Below the pieces are notes generated by a model. It was not told where the DNA came from. It worked only from the letters and a program-made list of their open reading frames with translations, and searched no databases. A stretch of 41,060 nt of DNA, from assembly GCA_038208735.1 (NCBI GenBank), contig JBBQYL010000017.1, forward strand, positions 1 to 41,060, written 5' to 3'. A program made the position numbers and the translations under genes. Positions 23,553 to 32,580 of this stretch are shown one piece after another; positions within the stretch are counted from its first letter, which is position 1, and every line of letters begins with the position of its first letter. This DNA comes from Scleromatobacter sp038208735. Its GTDB lineage: Bacteria; Pseudomonadota; Gammaproteobacteria; Burkholderiales; Burkholderiaceae_C.

Positions 23553-24782
23553 TCAACCGACCCAGCGCCTGAAGATCAACGACGTGTTGATTCCCCCGAA
23601 CGCAAAATTGTTGCTCATCACGATGTCGGTCTCGATGATCCGGCCCTCGCCCGTGATGTAGTCCAGCGCGCCGCAGCGCGGGTCGACCTCTTCGAGGTTG
23701 AGCGTGGGGGCGAACCAGCCCTCGCGCATCATCTCGATGGTCATCCAGGCCTCCAGCGCGCCGCAGGCGCCCAGCGTGTGGCCCATGTAGCTCTTGAGCG
23801 AGCTGATGGGCGCGCGCGGGCCCAGCACCTCGCTGGTGGCCTGCGACTCGGCCATGTCGCCCTGCTCGGTGGCGGTGCCGTGGGCGTTGACGTAGCCCAC
23901 CGAGTCCGGCGTGATGCGCGCGTCCACCAGGGCCATGCGCATGGCCCGGGCCATGGTGGCGGCGTTCGGGTGGGTCACGTGCGTGCCGTCCGAGTTGGTG
24001 CCCCAGCCCAGCAGTTCGGCGTGGATGGTGGCGCCGCGCGCCAGCGCGTGCTCCAGCTCCTCAAGCACCAGGGTGCAGGCGCCCTCGCCCAGCACCAGTC
24101 CGTCGCGCTTGGCGTCGAACGGGCGCGGCGTGAGCCGCGGGGTGTCGTTGCGCGTGCTGGTGGCGAACAGCGTGTCGAACACGGCCGCCTCGGTGGCGTC
24201 GAGCTCCTCGGCGCCGCCGGCCAGCATGGCCACCTGGCGGCCGGTCTGGATCGCCTCGAACGCGTAGCCGATTCCCTGGCTGCCCGACGTGCACGCGCTG
24301 GTGGTGGTGACGATGCGGCCCGTGAGCCCGAAGAACACGCCGATGTTGACGGCCGCCGTGTGCGACATCATCTTGATGTACGTGTTGGCGTTGATGCCGG
24401 CGGTGGACTTCTCGGTCATCATGCGGCCGAAGTCGCCGAGCGCCGGCGGCGAGCCGGCCGACGAGCCGTACGACACGCCCATGCGCCCGCTGGACAGCAG
24501 CGGGCTGCCCACCAGCCCGGCGTCGGCCAGCGCCAGCTCGCTGGCGCGCGTGGCCATCAGCGCCACGCGACCCATGCTGCGCGTGGACTTGCGGTTGTAG
24601 TGGGCCGGCAGCTCGAACGGCTTGGCGCGAACGCCCAGCTGCGTGTTGAGGCCGTCGAACTGCGCCCAGTCGGGCATGTGTTCGACCGCGTTGCGCAGGC
24701 TCTTGAGCGCGGCGAACACGGTGGGCCAGTCGTGGCCCAGCGGGCTGATGGCGCCGAATCCGGTGACGGCGACGCGCTTCAT
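23553..24782 (-). CDS. apeR: 3-oxoacyl-ACP synthase (FabB/F type), aryl polyene cluster
   Basis: A 409-aa condensing enzyme starting MKRVAVTGFGAISPLGHDW. Its active-site Cys is in TTTSACTSGSQGIGYA, and both catalytic His are present in NAHGTATEQGD and YMGHTLGACGALE; the C-terminus NNFAFGGINTSL is typical. It is the fourth member of the KS-DH-KR-KS block that matches apeO-P-Q-R order in described aryl polyene clusters. Its start overlaps the ketoreductase stop by ATGA. It probably acts in early chain extension, by analogy. Confidence 0.9.
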   Translation of the reverse strand: MKRVAVTGFGAISPLGHDWPTVFAALKSLRNAVEHMPDWAQFDGLNTQLGVRAKPFELPAHYNRKSTRSMGRVALMATRASELALADAGLVGSPLLSSGRMGVSYGSSAGSPPALGDFGRMMTEKSTAGINANTYIKMMSHTAAVNIGVFFGLTGRIVTTTSACTSGSQGIGYAFEAIQTGRQVAMLAGGAEELDATEAAVFDTLFATSTRNDTPRLTPRPFDAKRDGLVLGEGACTLVLEELEHALARGATIHAELLGWGTNSDGTHVTHPNAATMARAMRMALVDARITPDSVGYVNAHGTATEQGDMAESQATSEVLGPRAPISSLKSYMGHTLGACGALEAWMTIEMMREGWFAPTLNLEEVDPRCGALDYITGEGRIIETDIVMSNNFAFGGINTSLIFRRWVG

Positions 24783-25534
24783 CCGACCATCCCTCCGTTG
24801 ACCGAGATCACCTGGCGCGTGATGTACGCCGCCTCGGGCCTGAGCAGGAAGGCCACCAGCGCGGCCACTTCGTCGGGGGTTCCCATGCGGCGCAACGGGA
24901 TGATCTTCATCGCTTCCTCCAGCACCTGGGGGGTCACCATCTCGGTGTCGATCAGCCCCGGCGCCACGCAATTGACGGTGATGGCGCGCTTGGCGAGCTC
25001 GACGGCCAGCGACTTCGTCGCCGCGATCACGCCCGCCTTGGCGGCACTGTAGTTGGTCTGCCCGCGGTTGCCCATCAGCGCCGACACCGACGCCAGCGTG
25101 ACGATGCGGCCCGGCTTGCGGCGTTGCACCATCGGCATCACCACCGGGTTGAGCACGTTGAAGAAGCCGTCGAGGTTGGTGTGGATGACGGCGTCCCACT
25201 CCTCGCCGCTCATCGCCGGGAACGCATTGTCGCGCGCGATGCCGGCGTTGCAGACGACGCCGTAGTAGGCGCCGTGCGCCTCGATGTCGGCGAGCAGCGC
25301 GGCGGACGCGGCGGCGCGGTCGGCGACGTCGAACGCCAGCACGCGTGCCGAGACGCCCAGAGCGCGCGCCTCGTCGGCGACGGCGTTGGCCTGCGCGACG
25401 CCAGTGCGGCAATGCACCACCACGTCGTGGCCGTCGCGCGCCACCGCGAGCGCGATCGCGCGCCCGATGCCGCGGCTGGCGCCGGTGACCAGCACGGTCA
25501 TGCGGCCGGTCGGTTTCTCGTTGGTCTCGTTCAT
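24779..25534 (-). CDS. apeQ: 3-oxoacyl-ACP reductase (FabG-like SDR), aryl polyene cluster
   Basis: A 251-aa short-chain dehydrogenase with VLVTGASRGIGRAIALAVA (NADPH binding), VCNAGIARDN, the catalytic Ser in VSALMG and the YSAAKAG Tyr-Lys pair. The C-terminus VISVNGGMVG is FabG-like. It reduces the beta-keto group after each extension. Two in-frame ATGs exist; the first (MNETNEK at 25534) overlaps the dehydratase stop by ATGA, and the second (MTVLVTG) would give a more usual FabG N-terminus. Confidence 0.92.
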   Translation of the reverse strand: MNETNEKPTGRMTVLVTGASRGIGRAIALAVARDGHDVVVHCRTGVAQANAVADEARALGVSARVLAFDVADRAAASAALLADIEAHGAYYGVVCNAGIARDNAFPAMSGEEWDAVIHTNLDGFFNVLNPVVMPMVQRRKPGRIVTLASVSALMGNRGQTNYSAAKAGVIAATKSLAVELAKRAITVNCVAPGLIDTEMVTPQVLEEAMKIIPLRRMGTPDEVAALVAFLLRPEAAYITRQVISVNGGMVG

Positions 25535-26031
25535 GATCCTCTTTCCCCGGGTGCGCTCTGCGGCGACCCTTTCCCTGGATTCGCTGGCGGCTCGAACACG
25601 CTCAGCCGCCCGCTGGCCAGCACGCGGCCATCGTGCTCGATGCGGCAGTCGAACATGCCCAGGCCGTTGTCTCCCATCAGCTCGCATTGCCCGAAGACGC
25701 GCAACTCGGCGCCCACGGGAAACACCGGCACGTGAGCCTCGTAGCGGCGGCTGCCCAGCAGGTAGCCGATTCTCGGCGATCCGCCGCCCTCGCGGTTGCG
25801 CGCGCCCGACCACGCCGCCACGGCCTGCGCCATGTACTCGATGCCCACCCACGCCGGCACGCCATCGGGCGTGGCGAACACGCCCTGCGCGGGCACCCGC
25901 ACGCGGGCCACGACGCTCAGCTCGTCGCAACGCTCCACCGACGACAGCAGGCTCATGGCGCCGCGGTGCGGCACCCACGCGTCCATCTCGTGCGGCGGCC
26001 AGGCTGGCGCGCGGTCAGCGGGCGTCGTCAT
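25531..26031 (-). CDS. apeP: 3-hydroxyacyl-ACP dehydratase (hotdog fold), aryl polyene cluster
   Basis: A 166-aa FabZ-like protein with WVPHRGAMSLLSSVERCDE (catalytic-type His near 22) and GIEYMAQAVAAWSGARNRE. In the described aryl polyene system two hotdog proteins form the dehydratase; the partner here is the C-terminal domain of the fused ligase protein at 35854-37713. It overlaps its neighbours on both sides by 4 bp. Confidence 0.87.
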   Translation of the reverse strand: MTTPADRAPAWPPHEMDAWVPHRGAMSLLSSVERCDELSVVARVRVPAQGVFATPDGVPAWVGIEYMAQAVAAWSGARNREGGGSPRIGYLLGSRRYEAHVPVFPVGAELRVFGQCELMGDNGLGMFDCRIEHDGRVLASGRLSVFEPPANPGKGSPQSAPGERGS

Positions 26032-27209
26032 GGCCGCGAGAACAGCAACGCGGCGTTGCTGCCCCCGAACGCGAAGGAGTTGCTCAACACGTGGCGCACC
26101 GGCCGGCCCAGCGCGGTGCCGGGCGCCACGGCACGCAGCGCCGGCAGCGCCGGGTCGGCCACGCCGTCCCACCAGTGCACCGGCAGCCGGCCCGTGGGGT
26201 TGTCCACCAGCGTGTGCCACGCGAACGCGGCCTCGATGGCGCCGGCGGCGGCCAGCGTGTGGCCGGTGAGCGGCTTGGTGGAGCTCACCGCCACGTCGCC
26301 GCCCAGCACGCGCTGCACCGCCAGGCTCTCCATCGCGTCGTTCTGCTCGGTGGCCGTGCCGTGCAGGTTCACGTAGTCGACGTCGGCGGCAACCACGCCG
26401 GCGCGGGCCAGCGCGCGCTGCATCGCCTCGGCGGCGCCGCGGCCGGTGGGCTCGGGCGCGGACATGTGGTGCGCGTCGGCGCTCTCGCCCCAGCCGGACA
26501 GACGCACGGGGCCTTCGTCGCGGCCCATCAGGAACAGCGCCGCGCCCTCGCCGATGTTGATGCCGCGCCGGTTGGCCGACAGCGGATTGCAGCGTTCGGC
26601 CGACACGGCGTCCAGCGCCGAGAAGCCCGCGATGGTGAAGCCCGTCAACGCGTCGCCGCCGCCGGCCACGACCGCGTCGACCGCGCCCGAGCGCAGCAGG
26701 CGCGCGCCGGTGGCGATGGCCTTGGCGCCCGACGAACAGGCCGTGGAAATGGCGTAGGCCGGGCCGGTGATGCCGAGTTGCCTTGCCACGCACTGCGCGG
26801 CGTTGCCCATCTCTTGCAGCGCGTAGTCGTAGCCGGCCGGCCAGCCCAGGCCCGCCTGACGCTGCCGCACGGCCGCGACGCCTTCGTCGAGGCCGGCGGT
26901 ACTCACGCCCAGGACCACGGCGAGGCGGTGCGGGCCGAAGCGGTCGACGGCGGCCTGGACGCGTGCGCGCAGCGACGCCAGCGCCGCCAGCAGCAGCGCG
27001 TTGTTGCGGCTGCGCTGCTTGACGGGCAACACGTCCAGCGACGGCAGCGGCGCGTGGACGGCGCCCAGGTGCAGCACGCGGCCGGGGGTGTGGAGATCGG
27101 TGGGCGCGACGCCCCCCGGGGTATCTGCCCACAGTCCGGCGCGAATTGCCTCGGGGGTATCGCCCAAAGCGCAAACGCATGACTGGGCCTGGAGAAAGAT
27201 GGCGGTCAT
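26028..27209 (-). CDS. apeO: Beta-ketoacyl-ACP synthase, elongating ketosynthase of the aryl polyene cluster
   Basis: A 393-aa condensing enzyme with active-site Cys in YAISTACSSGAKAIA, His in NLHGTATEQNDAME and KPLTGHTLAAAGAIEA, and the C-terminus NSFAFGGSNAALL. It is of the FabF/type II PKS kind. In the characterised pathway the equivalent protein works with a chain-length-factor-like partner, which fits the protein at 39655-40416. Its start overlaps the stop of the DUF3261 lipoprotein gene by ATGA. Confidence 0.9.
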   Translation of the reverse strand: MTAIFLQAQSCVCALGDTPEAIRAGLWADTPGGVAPTDLHTPGRVLHLGAVHAPLPSLDVLPVKQRSRNNALLLAALASLRARVQAAVDRFGPHRLAVVLGVSTAGLDEGVAAVRQRQAGLGWPAGYDYALQEMGNAAQCVARQLGITGPAYAISTACSSGAKAIATGARLLRSGAVDAVVAGGGDALTGFTIAGFSALDAVSAERCNPLSANRRGINIGEGAALFLMGRDEGPVRLSGWGESADAHHMSAPEPTGRGAAEAMQRALARAGVVAADVDYVNLHGTATEQNDAMESLAVQRVLGGDVAVSSTKPLTGHTLAAAGAIEAAFAWHTLVDNPTGRLPVHWWDGVADPALPALRAVAPGTALGRPVRHVLSNSFAFGGSNAALLFSRP

Positions 27210-27880
27210 GGCTTCGTCAGGGCGCGGGTGCCAGAGTTGTCGTCGAGGTCGCGCGATTCGATCTTCAGCTTGAAGTGGTCGCGGCGCTGGTCGAGTTCGA
27301 TCAGCGTCGTGGCGGTTCGTGGATCCTGCGACTTCGCGCAGGATGACAGGGGGCAAAGCCGCGTGACGACGGTGACCACCTCGTCGCCCTGCCTGAGCGT
27401 GCGAACGTTGCCGTCTTCCCCCAGCGTCCAGCCCGTGGGCAGCGCGGCCTGGATGGCGGACGCGGGCCACAGCGTCAGCTGCAGGTCGCTGAGGATGCGC
27501 GATCCGGACACGGCCTGCGGCCACCACGGCGCCTTGCTCTCGTCCAGGGTGATGCCATCCCAGGACAGGCGCGCGGCCACCTGGCCCATGGCCACCATGC
27601 CCATCTGCACGTGCGTGGCGTCGGCCTCCAGCAGCACGTCGAGCTGCTGGTCGTGGCCGGGCGCCTGCAGCGTCAGGTGCTGCTGCAGGTTCAGCGTGCG
27701 GCCCAGCAGCGACGGCGCGAGGCGCAGCTGTGGCGTCGAGCGCGAGTCCGCGGGCGCGCTGGCGGATTCCGCGTTGACGACCGCGGACGCGCCAGGCGCG
27801 GGCGATGGCGCGCTCGCGCATCCCGAGAACGCGCCCGCGCCCGCGCAAGCCAGGATCAGCGAGGCGATCAGGCGCTGCAC
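27206..27880 (-). CDS. apeN: DUF3261-type lipoprotein of the aryl polyene cluster
   Basis: A 224-aa lipoprotein from a GTG at 27880 with a strong GGAGG Shine-Dalgarno. The signal peptide ends in lipobox FSGC (Cys20). The mature protein has repeated strands like outer-membrane lipoproteins of the LolB/DUF3261 kind (RTLNLQQHLTLQAPGHDQ, MVAMGQVAARLSWDG). It probably accepts the polyene lipid at the outer membrane. Residues around LSSCAKSQDPR are encoded by a half REP element (27316-27348) and interrupt a beta-rich region; they look foreign. Confidence 0.75.
   Translation of the reverse strand: MQRLIASLILACAGAGAFSGCASAPSPAPGASAVVNAESASAPADSRSTPQLRLAPSLLGRTLNLQQHLTLQAPGHDQQLDVLLEADATHVQMGMVAMGQVAARLSWDGITLDESKAPWWPQAVSGSRILSDLQLTLWPASAIQAALPTGWTLGEDGNVRTLRQGDEVVTVVTRLCPLSSCAKSQDPRTATTLIELDQRRDHFKLKIESRDLDDNSGTRALTKP
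27316..27348 (-). repeat. Half REP element inserted in frame in a coding sequence
   Basis: TGTCATCCTGCG-CGAAGT-CGCAGGAT (minus strand) is the same core as the right unit at 13128-13160, with an 8-bp stem. It is 33 bp, a multiple of three, and adds about 11 residues to the lipoprotein without breaking the frame. Confidence 0.7.
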
Positions 27881-29100
27881 AGTTCCTCCAGAACACCCAG
27901 GCGACGCTTGGCCTGCGCCACGTACGGGTTCTTCTGGTCCCACGCGTAGCCGGCCAGGATCGACGCGATCATGCGGCGGATGTCGGGCGTGTGGCGCTCG
28001 TGGAAGATGATCTTCTGGAAGCCGCCGGCGTACCACGCGTCGACGAACGCGCGAAAGGTGTCGACGCCCGCCTTCAGCGGCACGGCGTAGTCGGCCTGCC
28101 AGTCCACCGTCTCGCCCGCGAACTCGCGCTCCAGGCACTGCGCGGCCAGGGACGCCGACTTGAACGCGATGGTGACGCCGCTGGAGAACACCGGGTCGAG
28201 GAACTCACCCGCGTTGCCCAGCAGCGCGAAGCCCTTGCCCCACAGCGACTTCACGTTGGCCGAGTAGCCCACGATCTGGCGCGCCGGCGTGTCCCACACC
28301 GCGTCCTTGAGCAGCCCCGACAGGCCGTCCTCTTCCGCGAGGATGGCGCGCAGGCGTTCGGTCTCGGTGCCCGCGTACTGCGCCAGGAAGGCCTGTTCGG
28401 CCACGACGCCGATCGAGCAGCGGCCATCGGAGAACGGAATGGTCCAGAACCACACGTCGGGGCGCTTCGGATGCACCGTCACGCGGATCTTCTGGCGATC
28501 GAACGGGCCGTCCTGCGGTATGCGGTCGGCGATGTGCGTGAAGATGGCGCCGCGCACCGGGAAGTTGGACGGCGTCTCCAGCTGGAGCAGGCGCGGCAGC
28601 GTGCGGCCGAAGCCGCTGGCGTCGAGCACGAAGCGCGCTTCGACGTCGTAGGTCCTGCCGTCGGCATCGCGTGCGGTGACGCGCGGCCGGTCGCCGTCGA
28701 GGTCGATGGCGGTGACCTCGTGGCGGTAGCGGATCTGCGCGCCCTGGCGCGCCGCGGCGTCGGCCAGCACCTTGTCGAAGGTGGCCCGCTGCACCTGGTA
28801 GGTGGTGCCCCAGCCTTCGGAGAACTTGTCGCGGAAGTCGAAGTCGGTGTACTTGTCGCCCCAGGCGAACGCGGCGCCGTTCTTGAACTGGAAGCCGGCC
28901 TCCACCACGTCCTGCAGCATGCCCGCGGCCTCGATGTATTCCATGCTTTGCGGCAGCAGGCTCTCGCCGATCGAAAAGCGCGGGAACTGCTCGCGCTCGA
29001 GCACGAGCACTTGGCGGCCCTGCTGGCGAAGGAAGCCGGCGGCGACGGCCCCGGCGGGGCCGGCGCCGACGATCAGGACGTCGGTGGTTTCGAGAGTCAT
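27868..29100 (-). CDS. FAD-dependent oxidoreductase, halogenase-like, aryl polyene cluster
   Basis: A 410-aa flavoprotein with the dinucleotide fold VLIVGAGPAGAVAAGFLR, FSIGESLLPQ, VLDASGFGRTLPR and LLGNAGEFLDPVFSSGV, the pattern of tryptophan-halogenase-like and geranylgeranyl-reductase-like monooxygenases. The halogenase WxWxIP motif is seen only as FWTIPF, so hydroxylation or another oxidation of the aryl head is as likely as chlorination. Flexirubin and xanthomonadin pigments carry ring hydroxyl or halogen substituents. It overlaps the exporter stop by ATGA. Confidence 0.82.
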   Translation of the reverse strand: MTLETTDVLIVGAGPAGAVAAGFLRQQGRQVLVLEREQFPRFSIGESLLPQSMEYIEAAGMLQDVVEAGFQFKNGAAFAWGDKYTDFDFRDKFSEGWGTTYQVQRATFDKVLADAAARQGAQIRYRHEVTAIDLDGDRPRVTARDADGRTYDVEARFVLDASGFGRTLPRLLQLETPSNFPVRGAIFTHIADRIPQDGPFDRQKIRVTVHPKRPDVWFWTIPFSDGRCSIGVVAEQAFLAQYAGTETERLRAILAEEDGLSGLLKDAVWDTPARQIVGYSANVKSLWGKGFALLGNAGEFLDPVFSSGVTIAFKSASLAAQCLEREFAGETVDWQADYAVPLKAGVDTFRAFVDAWYAGGFQKIIFHERHTPDIRRMIASILAGYAWDQKNPYVAQAKRRLGVLEELCSA

Positions 29101-31502
29101 GGGGCTTTCACGGAAACAGGGGGAACGGCGGAACGCGTTCGGTAGAGCGGCGTCGCGAACCAGACGATGAGGATGCCGAAGAGCAGGGTCAATCCGAAAG
29201 AGCGCAATGCCGGCGTGCTCGACAGCGCGAGCAGGCCGAACGACAGCCACGTGCTGGCGGCGCCGAGCACCACCGACAACCACGCCGAGCCCGCGTCGGC
29301 ATTCTCGCGTTCGAGCAGGAAGATGCCGTAGTCCACGCCGATGCCCAGCAGCAGCGCCAGCGCGAGCACGTTGAACAATTGCAGCGGCTGGCCGCACAGC
29401 GCCAGCAGCGCCAGGGTGCCGGCGGTGGCCGCCGCGGTGGGCATCCAGGCACGCCAGGCGCGGCGGCCGTAGCGCCACGTCAGGGCCAGCAGCACCGCGG
29501 CGTGGCCGGCCACCAGCAGCAGGCCCATCATGTGGCGATAGCGTCCCAGCAGCGCGGACACCGACTGCACCTGGTCCACCCAGCGAACGCCGGGCAGGCC
29601 GTCGGCGCTCTTCGCGATGTCGGGCAGCGCCGCCAGGTCGCGCACGCCGCGCAGCATCACCACGCTTGCGAAGCCGGTGCCGTCGTCGCGCACGGGCACG
29701 GCGCCGATCCATAGCGGACGCGCCACCGCGGCCGCCGGCGAGTCCAGCCAGTGCGCAAGCGTGAGCGGCCTCGCGTCGAAGCCGGCGCGGCGCTGGGTCT
29801 CGCCCAGCACCTGGTCCACGCCGGCGATCACGCCGTCCTCGACGCGCCGCGTCAACGCCGCGTCGGACTGCTGGCGCGCCAGCGACGGTACCCAGTCGGA
29901 CAGCGCGCGGTAGCCGGCCAGCTCGCCGTTGGCCACGCGGGCGTCGAGGCGCGCCTTGAGGGCCTCCTCGCGTTGCAGCACGTCGTCGGCGCCGGTGCCG
30001 CGCACCACGAAGAACTGCGCGGGGCTCGGCAGGCCCAGCAGGCGGCCGATCTCGCGCTGCGCGTCGACCAGCGCCGGAGGCGAGGACTGCAGCTGGCGCA
30101 GGTCGTCGTTCACGCGCAGCGAGAACAGGCCCACGGCCACGGCCACCGCCAGCGCGGCGTGCACGAGCCACGTCGAGCGCGTGGCGCCGAAGCGCGGATA
30201 GCGCGCGAAGCTGGCCACGATCCAGGCGGAGAACCGCGTGCGCCCCGGCGCGCCGCGGTCGATCCAGGGGAACCAGCAGAGGGTCGTCAGGAAGGTGGCG
30301 ACGATGCCCACCACCGAGAACAGCGCCATCTGGCGCAGCCCCGGAAACGGCGGCACGCCGAGCGCGAAGTAGCCCAGCGCGCTGGTGAGCAGCGCCAGCG
30401 CGAGGCCGGGCAGCAGCGTCGACATCATGCGCAGCGGCGCCACGCCGGGCGCGCCCTGGCGGCTGGCGAAGTAGTACAGGCCGTAATCCTCGGCGCAGCC
30501 GATGAGGCTGGCGCCGAACACCGTGGTCAACAGGTGCACCTGGCCGAACACCAACGCCGTCACCGACAGCGCCGTCCCCATGCCCACCAGCAGCGACAGC
30601 GTCATCAGCAGGCGCGGCCACAGCGAGCGGAACGCCAGCCACGCCAACACCAGCACGCCGGCGAGGGAGCCCCAGCCGATGGTGTTGGTCTCGCGGTGCG
30701 CGCGCGACGCCGCGTACTCGGCATGCAGCGGCACGCCGCCGGCGATCACCCTGGCGCCCGGCGCCGCGGCCTGGGCGGCGGCCCGGCCGGCGGCGAGTGC
30801 GTCGGAGACCGGCGAGTCGCCGCTGAGCGAGAACGCCGAGCCCGTCGTCTCCTGCAGCAGCACCGCCCACTCGAGGCCGCCGTCGCTGAGCGCCAGCACG
30901 CCATCGCGCGCCCGCGCCCGCGTGTCGCTCGCGCGCGCCAGCCACCACTGCGGCCACAGGCCCAGCGGGTCGGCGTTCCAGTCGGCCAGCCGCAGGCCGC
31001 CGCCGGGCTGCGCCAGCGCGGCCAGCGCGCCCTGCACCAGCGCGCCAGGGGCTGCGTGTTCGAGCTGCGCCCGCTGCGCCGGCGTGAGCAGGCGGTCGCG
31101 GTACGGCGCGTAGAAGGCGAGCGTCTCGCGGAGGCTCTCGGGGCTCGCCATCGCACTCGTCTTGAAGAGCGCTGCCGGGGTTACCGAGGTCCTGTCCCAG
31201 GCACTCGAGTAGGCGGCCCTCGTCCACGCGTCGGCGGCCCGGCGCGCGCTGGCCCAGTCGGGCGCGCCGATCATCACCACCACCTGGCGCGACACCTGGT
31301 CGGCCAGCTGGCGCGTGGCGCGGCCCACCTCGGGCGCCTGCTCGTCCTGCGGCAGCAACGCCATCACGTCGGTGTCGAAGTGCGCCGCGCGCCAGAAGTG
31401 CCACTGGTGCACCGCCACCACCACGCTGCACGCGAGCCACAGCCACGCCGCCACCTGCCACGGCAGGCGGCGCACGGGGCGCGACGCGGCGTCGAGACTC
31501 AT
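29097..31502 (-). CDS. apeM: MMPL/RND-family exporter of the aryl polyene cluster
   Basis: An 801-aa protein with an N-terminal membrane helix, a large periplasmic domain (DTDVMALLPQDEQAP near 45) and two sets of five or so helices with a repeat of the domain. Typical segments are FGASLIGCAEDYGLYYF and LLLGIGVDYGIFLLERE, the GxxxDY-type motifs of MMPL transporters. It resembles exporters that move lipid-like polyenes out of the inner membrane and probably hands cargo to the LolA-like protein encoded just upstream. It overlaps both neighbours by ATGA. Confidence 0.88.
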   Translation of the reverse strand: MSLDAASRPVRRLPWQVAAWLWLACSVVVAVHQWHFWRAAHFDTDVMALLPQDEQAPEVGRATRQLADQVSRQVVVMIGAPDWASARRAADAWTRAAYSSAWDRTSVTPAALFKTSAMASPESLRETLAFYAPYRDRLLTPAQRAQLEHAAPGALVQGALAALAQPGGGLRLADWNADPLGLWPQWWLARASDTRARARDGVLALSDGGLEWAVLLQETTGSAFSLSGDSPVSDALAAGRAAAQAAAPGARVIAGGVPLHAEYAASRAHRETNTIGWGSLAGVLVLAWLAFRSLWPRLLMTLSLLVGMGTALSVTALVFGQVHLLTTVFGASLIGCAEDYGLYYFASRQGAPGVAPLRMMSTLLPGLALALLTSALGYFALGVPPFPGLRQMALFSVVGIVATFLTTLCWFPWIDRGAPGRTRFSAWIVASFARYPRFGATRSTWLVHAALAVAVAVGLFSLRVNDDLRQLQSSPPALVDAQREIGRLLGLPSPAQFFVVRGTGADDVLQREEALKARLDARVANGELAGYRALSDWVPSLARQQSDAALTRRVEDGVIAGVDQVLGETQRRAGFDARPLTLAHWLDSPAAAVARPLWIGAVPVRDDGTGFASVVMLRGVRDLAALPDIAKSADGLPGVRWVDQVQSVSALLGRYRHMMGLLLVAGHAAVLLALTWRYGRRAWRAWMPTAAATAGTLALLALCGQPLQLFNVLALALLLGIGVDYGIFLLERENADAGSAWLSVVLGAASTWLSFGLLALSSTPALRSFGLTLLFGILIVWFATPLYRTRSAVPPVSVKAP

Positions 31503-32143
31503 CTGAAGCGGGCCGCGTCTTCGGCCGACAGCGCCGCGGACGGTACCTGGCGCGCGAAACGGATCTGCGTGACGTCGCCGCGCGCCTCGTCGATGCGCAC
31601 CGACTGCACGTCGCGCTCGCCCGCGAGCGTGGCGCGCACGAGGAACTTCGCGATGTTGGCGTCGCGCGGCGTGAGCACCAGCGTCCAGCCCACGGCGCCC
31701 ACCGGCTGCGACACCACGGTGAACCTGTCGGCCAGCCCGTCGACGTCGGCGGCCAGCAGCGAGAAGATCAGCGCGTTGACCTGCTGCAGCCCCGGCTCGG
31801 CCTGCGCGTCCATCAGGTTGCTGGCGCTGCCGTCGGCATTGCGCGTGAACAGCTTCGTGGGCGTGACCACCAGCGTGCTCTCGAACGGCTGCAGCGTGTG
31901 CCACCACACGCCCTGCCCGCGCGCCACCAGGAACTCGCCCTTCGAGACGAGCGGGTTGCGGAAGCCCTTGAGCGTCTTGGTCTGCTCGAACTCGCCCCTG
32001 AGCACCGGCGCCACCTTCAGCCGCTCGTGCACCAGCTTGACGAAGTCGGCGGCCGGCGCCGGCGCCGACACCGACGCCGCGGCGAACACGGAACCGACGA
32101 ATGTCGCGGCCACGACGAGGCCCGCGCAACGCAGGCTCTTCAT
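31499..32143 (-). CDS. apeL: LolA-like outer membrane lipoprotein carrier protein, aryl polyene cluster
   Basis: A 214-aa periplasmic protein with signal peptide MKSLRCAGLVVAATFVGSVF ending near ASA. The LolA fold pattern is VLRGEFEQTKTLKGFRNPLVSKGEFLVARGQGVWW (in parts) followed by PFESTLVVTP and LTPRDANIAKF. It is distinct from housekeeping LolA and is expected to ferry the polyene lipid across the periplasm. The start at 32143 overlaps the thioesterase stop (TGATG). Confidence 0.85.
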   Translation of the reverse strand: MKSLRCAGLVVAATFVGSVFAAASVSAPAPAADFVKLVHERLKVAPVLRGEFEQTKTLKGFRNPLVSKGEFLVARGQGVWWHTLQPFESTLVVTPTKLFTRNADGSASNLMDAQAEPGLQQVNALIFSLLAADVDGLADRFTVVSQPVGAVGWTLVLTPRDANIAKFLVRATLAGERDVQSVRIDEARGDVTQIRFARQVPSAALSAEDAARFR

Positions 32144-32580
32144 CACGTCGCCACCCCCAGCCGTTGCCACAGCACCGCCGGGCACACGTACTGCATCTCG
32201 CCCGTCTTCATGTCCACCGCCACCTGGATGGAGGACGCCGTGTTGATCTTGCGGCCGGTCGCCTTGTCGCGGATCACGTAGTTCATCTTCAGGCGGTTCT
32301 CCCACTCGACGATCTCGGCGCGCACCACCAGCGGCTGGTTGAACACGGCCGGCCGGCTGTACTTCAGGCGCAGGTCGACGATGGGCCAGCCGTAGCCCGA
32401 CTCGCGCATCTGCAGGTAGCCGTAGCCGAACTTCTCGAGCAGCGCGCAGCGCGCCAGCTCGAGGTACTTCACGTAGTGGCCGTGCCACACGATGTCCATC
32501 ATGTCGATGTCGAAGAACGGCGGCACGACGTCGATCTCGTGCGACAGGTCCGGCGGCATCGGTGCGGTGGCCTCAGGCAT
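32143..32580 (-). CDS. apeK: Acyl-CoA/ACP thioesterase, hotdog 4HBT type, aryl polyene cluster
   Basis: A 145-aa protein with the 4HBT signature FFDIDMMDIVWHGHYVKYLE (the Asp usual in this motif is present as DIDMMDIVWHGHY) and RLKYSRPAVFNQPLVVRAEI. It is similar to YbgC/FadM-like thioesterases. It may release aberrant chains or the finished polyene from its carrier. It is 8 nt from overlapping the ammonia-lyase stop; the ATG at 32580 lies inside the end of that gene. Confidence 0.87.
   Translation of the reverse strand: MPEATAPMPPDLSHEIDVVPPFFDIDMMDIVWHGHYVKYLELARCALLEKFGYGYLQMRESGYGWPIVDLRLKYSRPAVFNQPLVVRAEIVEWENRLKMNYVIRDKATGRKINTASSIQVAVDMKTGEMQYVCPAVLWQRLGVAT

Noticed and set aside
27868..31461. 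Very long minus-strand ORF (about 1200 codons) spanning two genes
   Set aside because: Its first two thirds are the exporter gene read in the wrong frame; only the final 410 codons are the FAD oxidoreductase, which has its own ATG at 29100.
29751..32246. Long plus-strand ORF of about 830 codons opposite the exporter and LolA genes
   Set aside because: Composition is the Arg/Ala/His/Gln-rich shadow typical of antisense frames in high-GC DNA; no domain or start signal.
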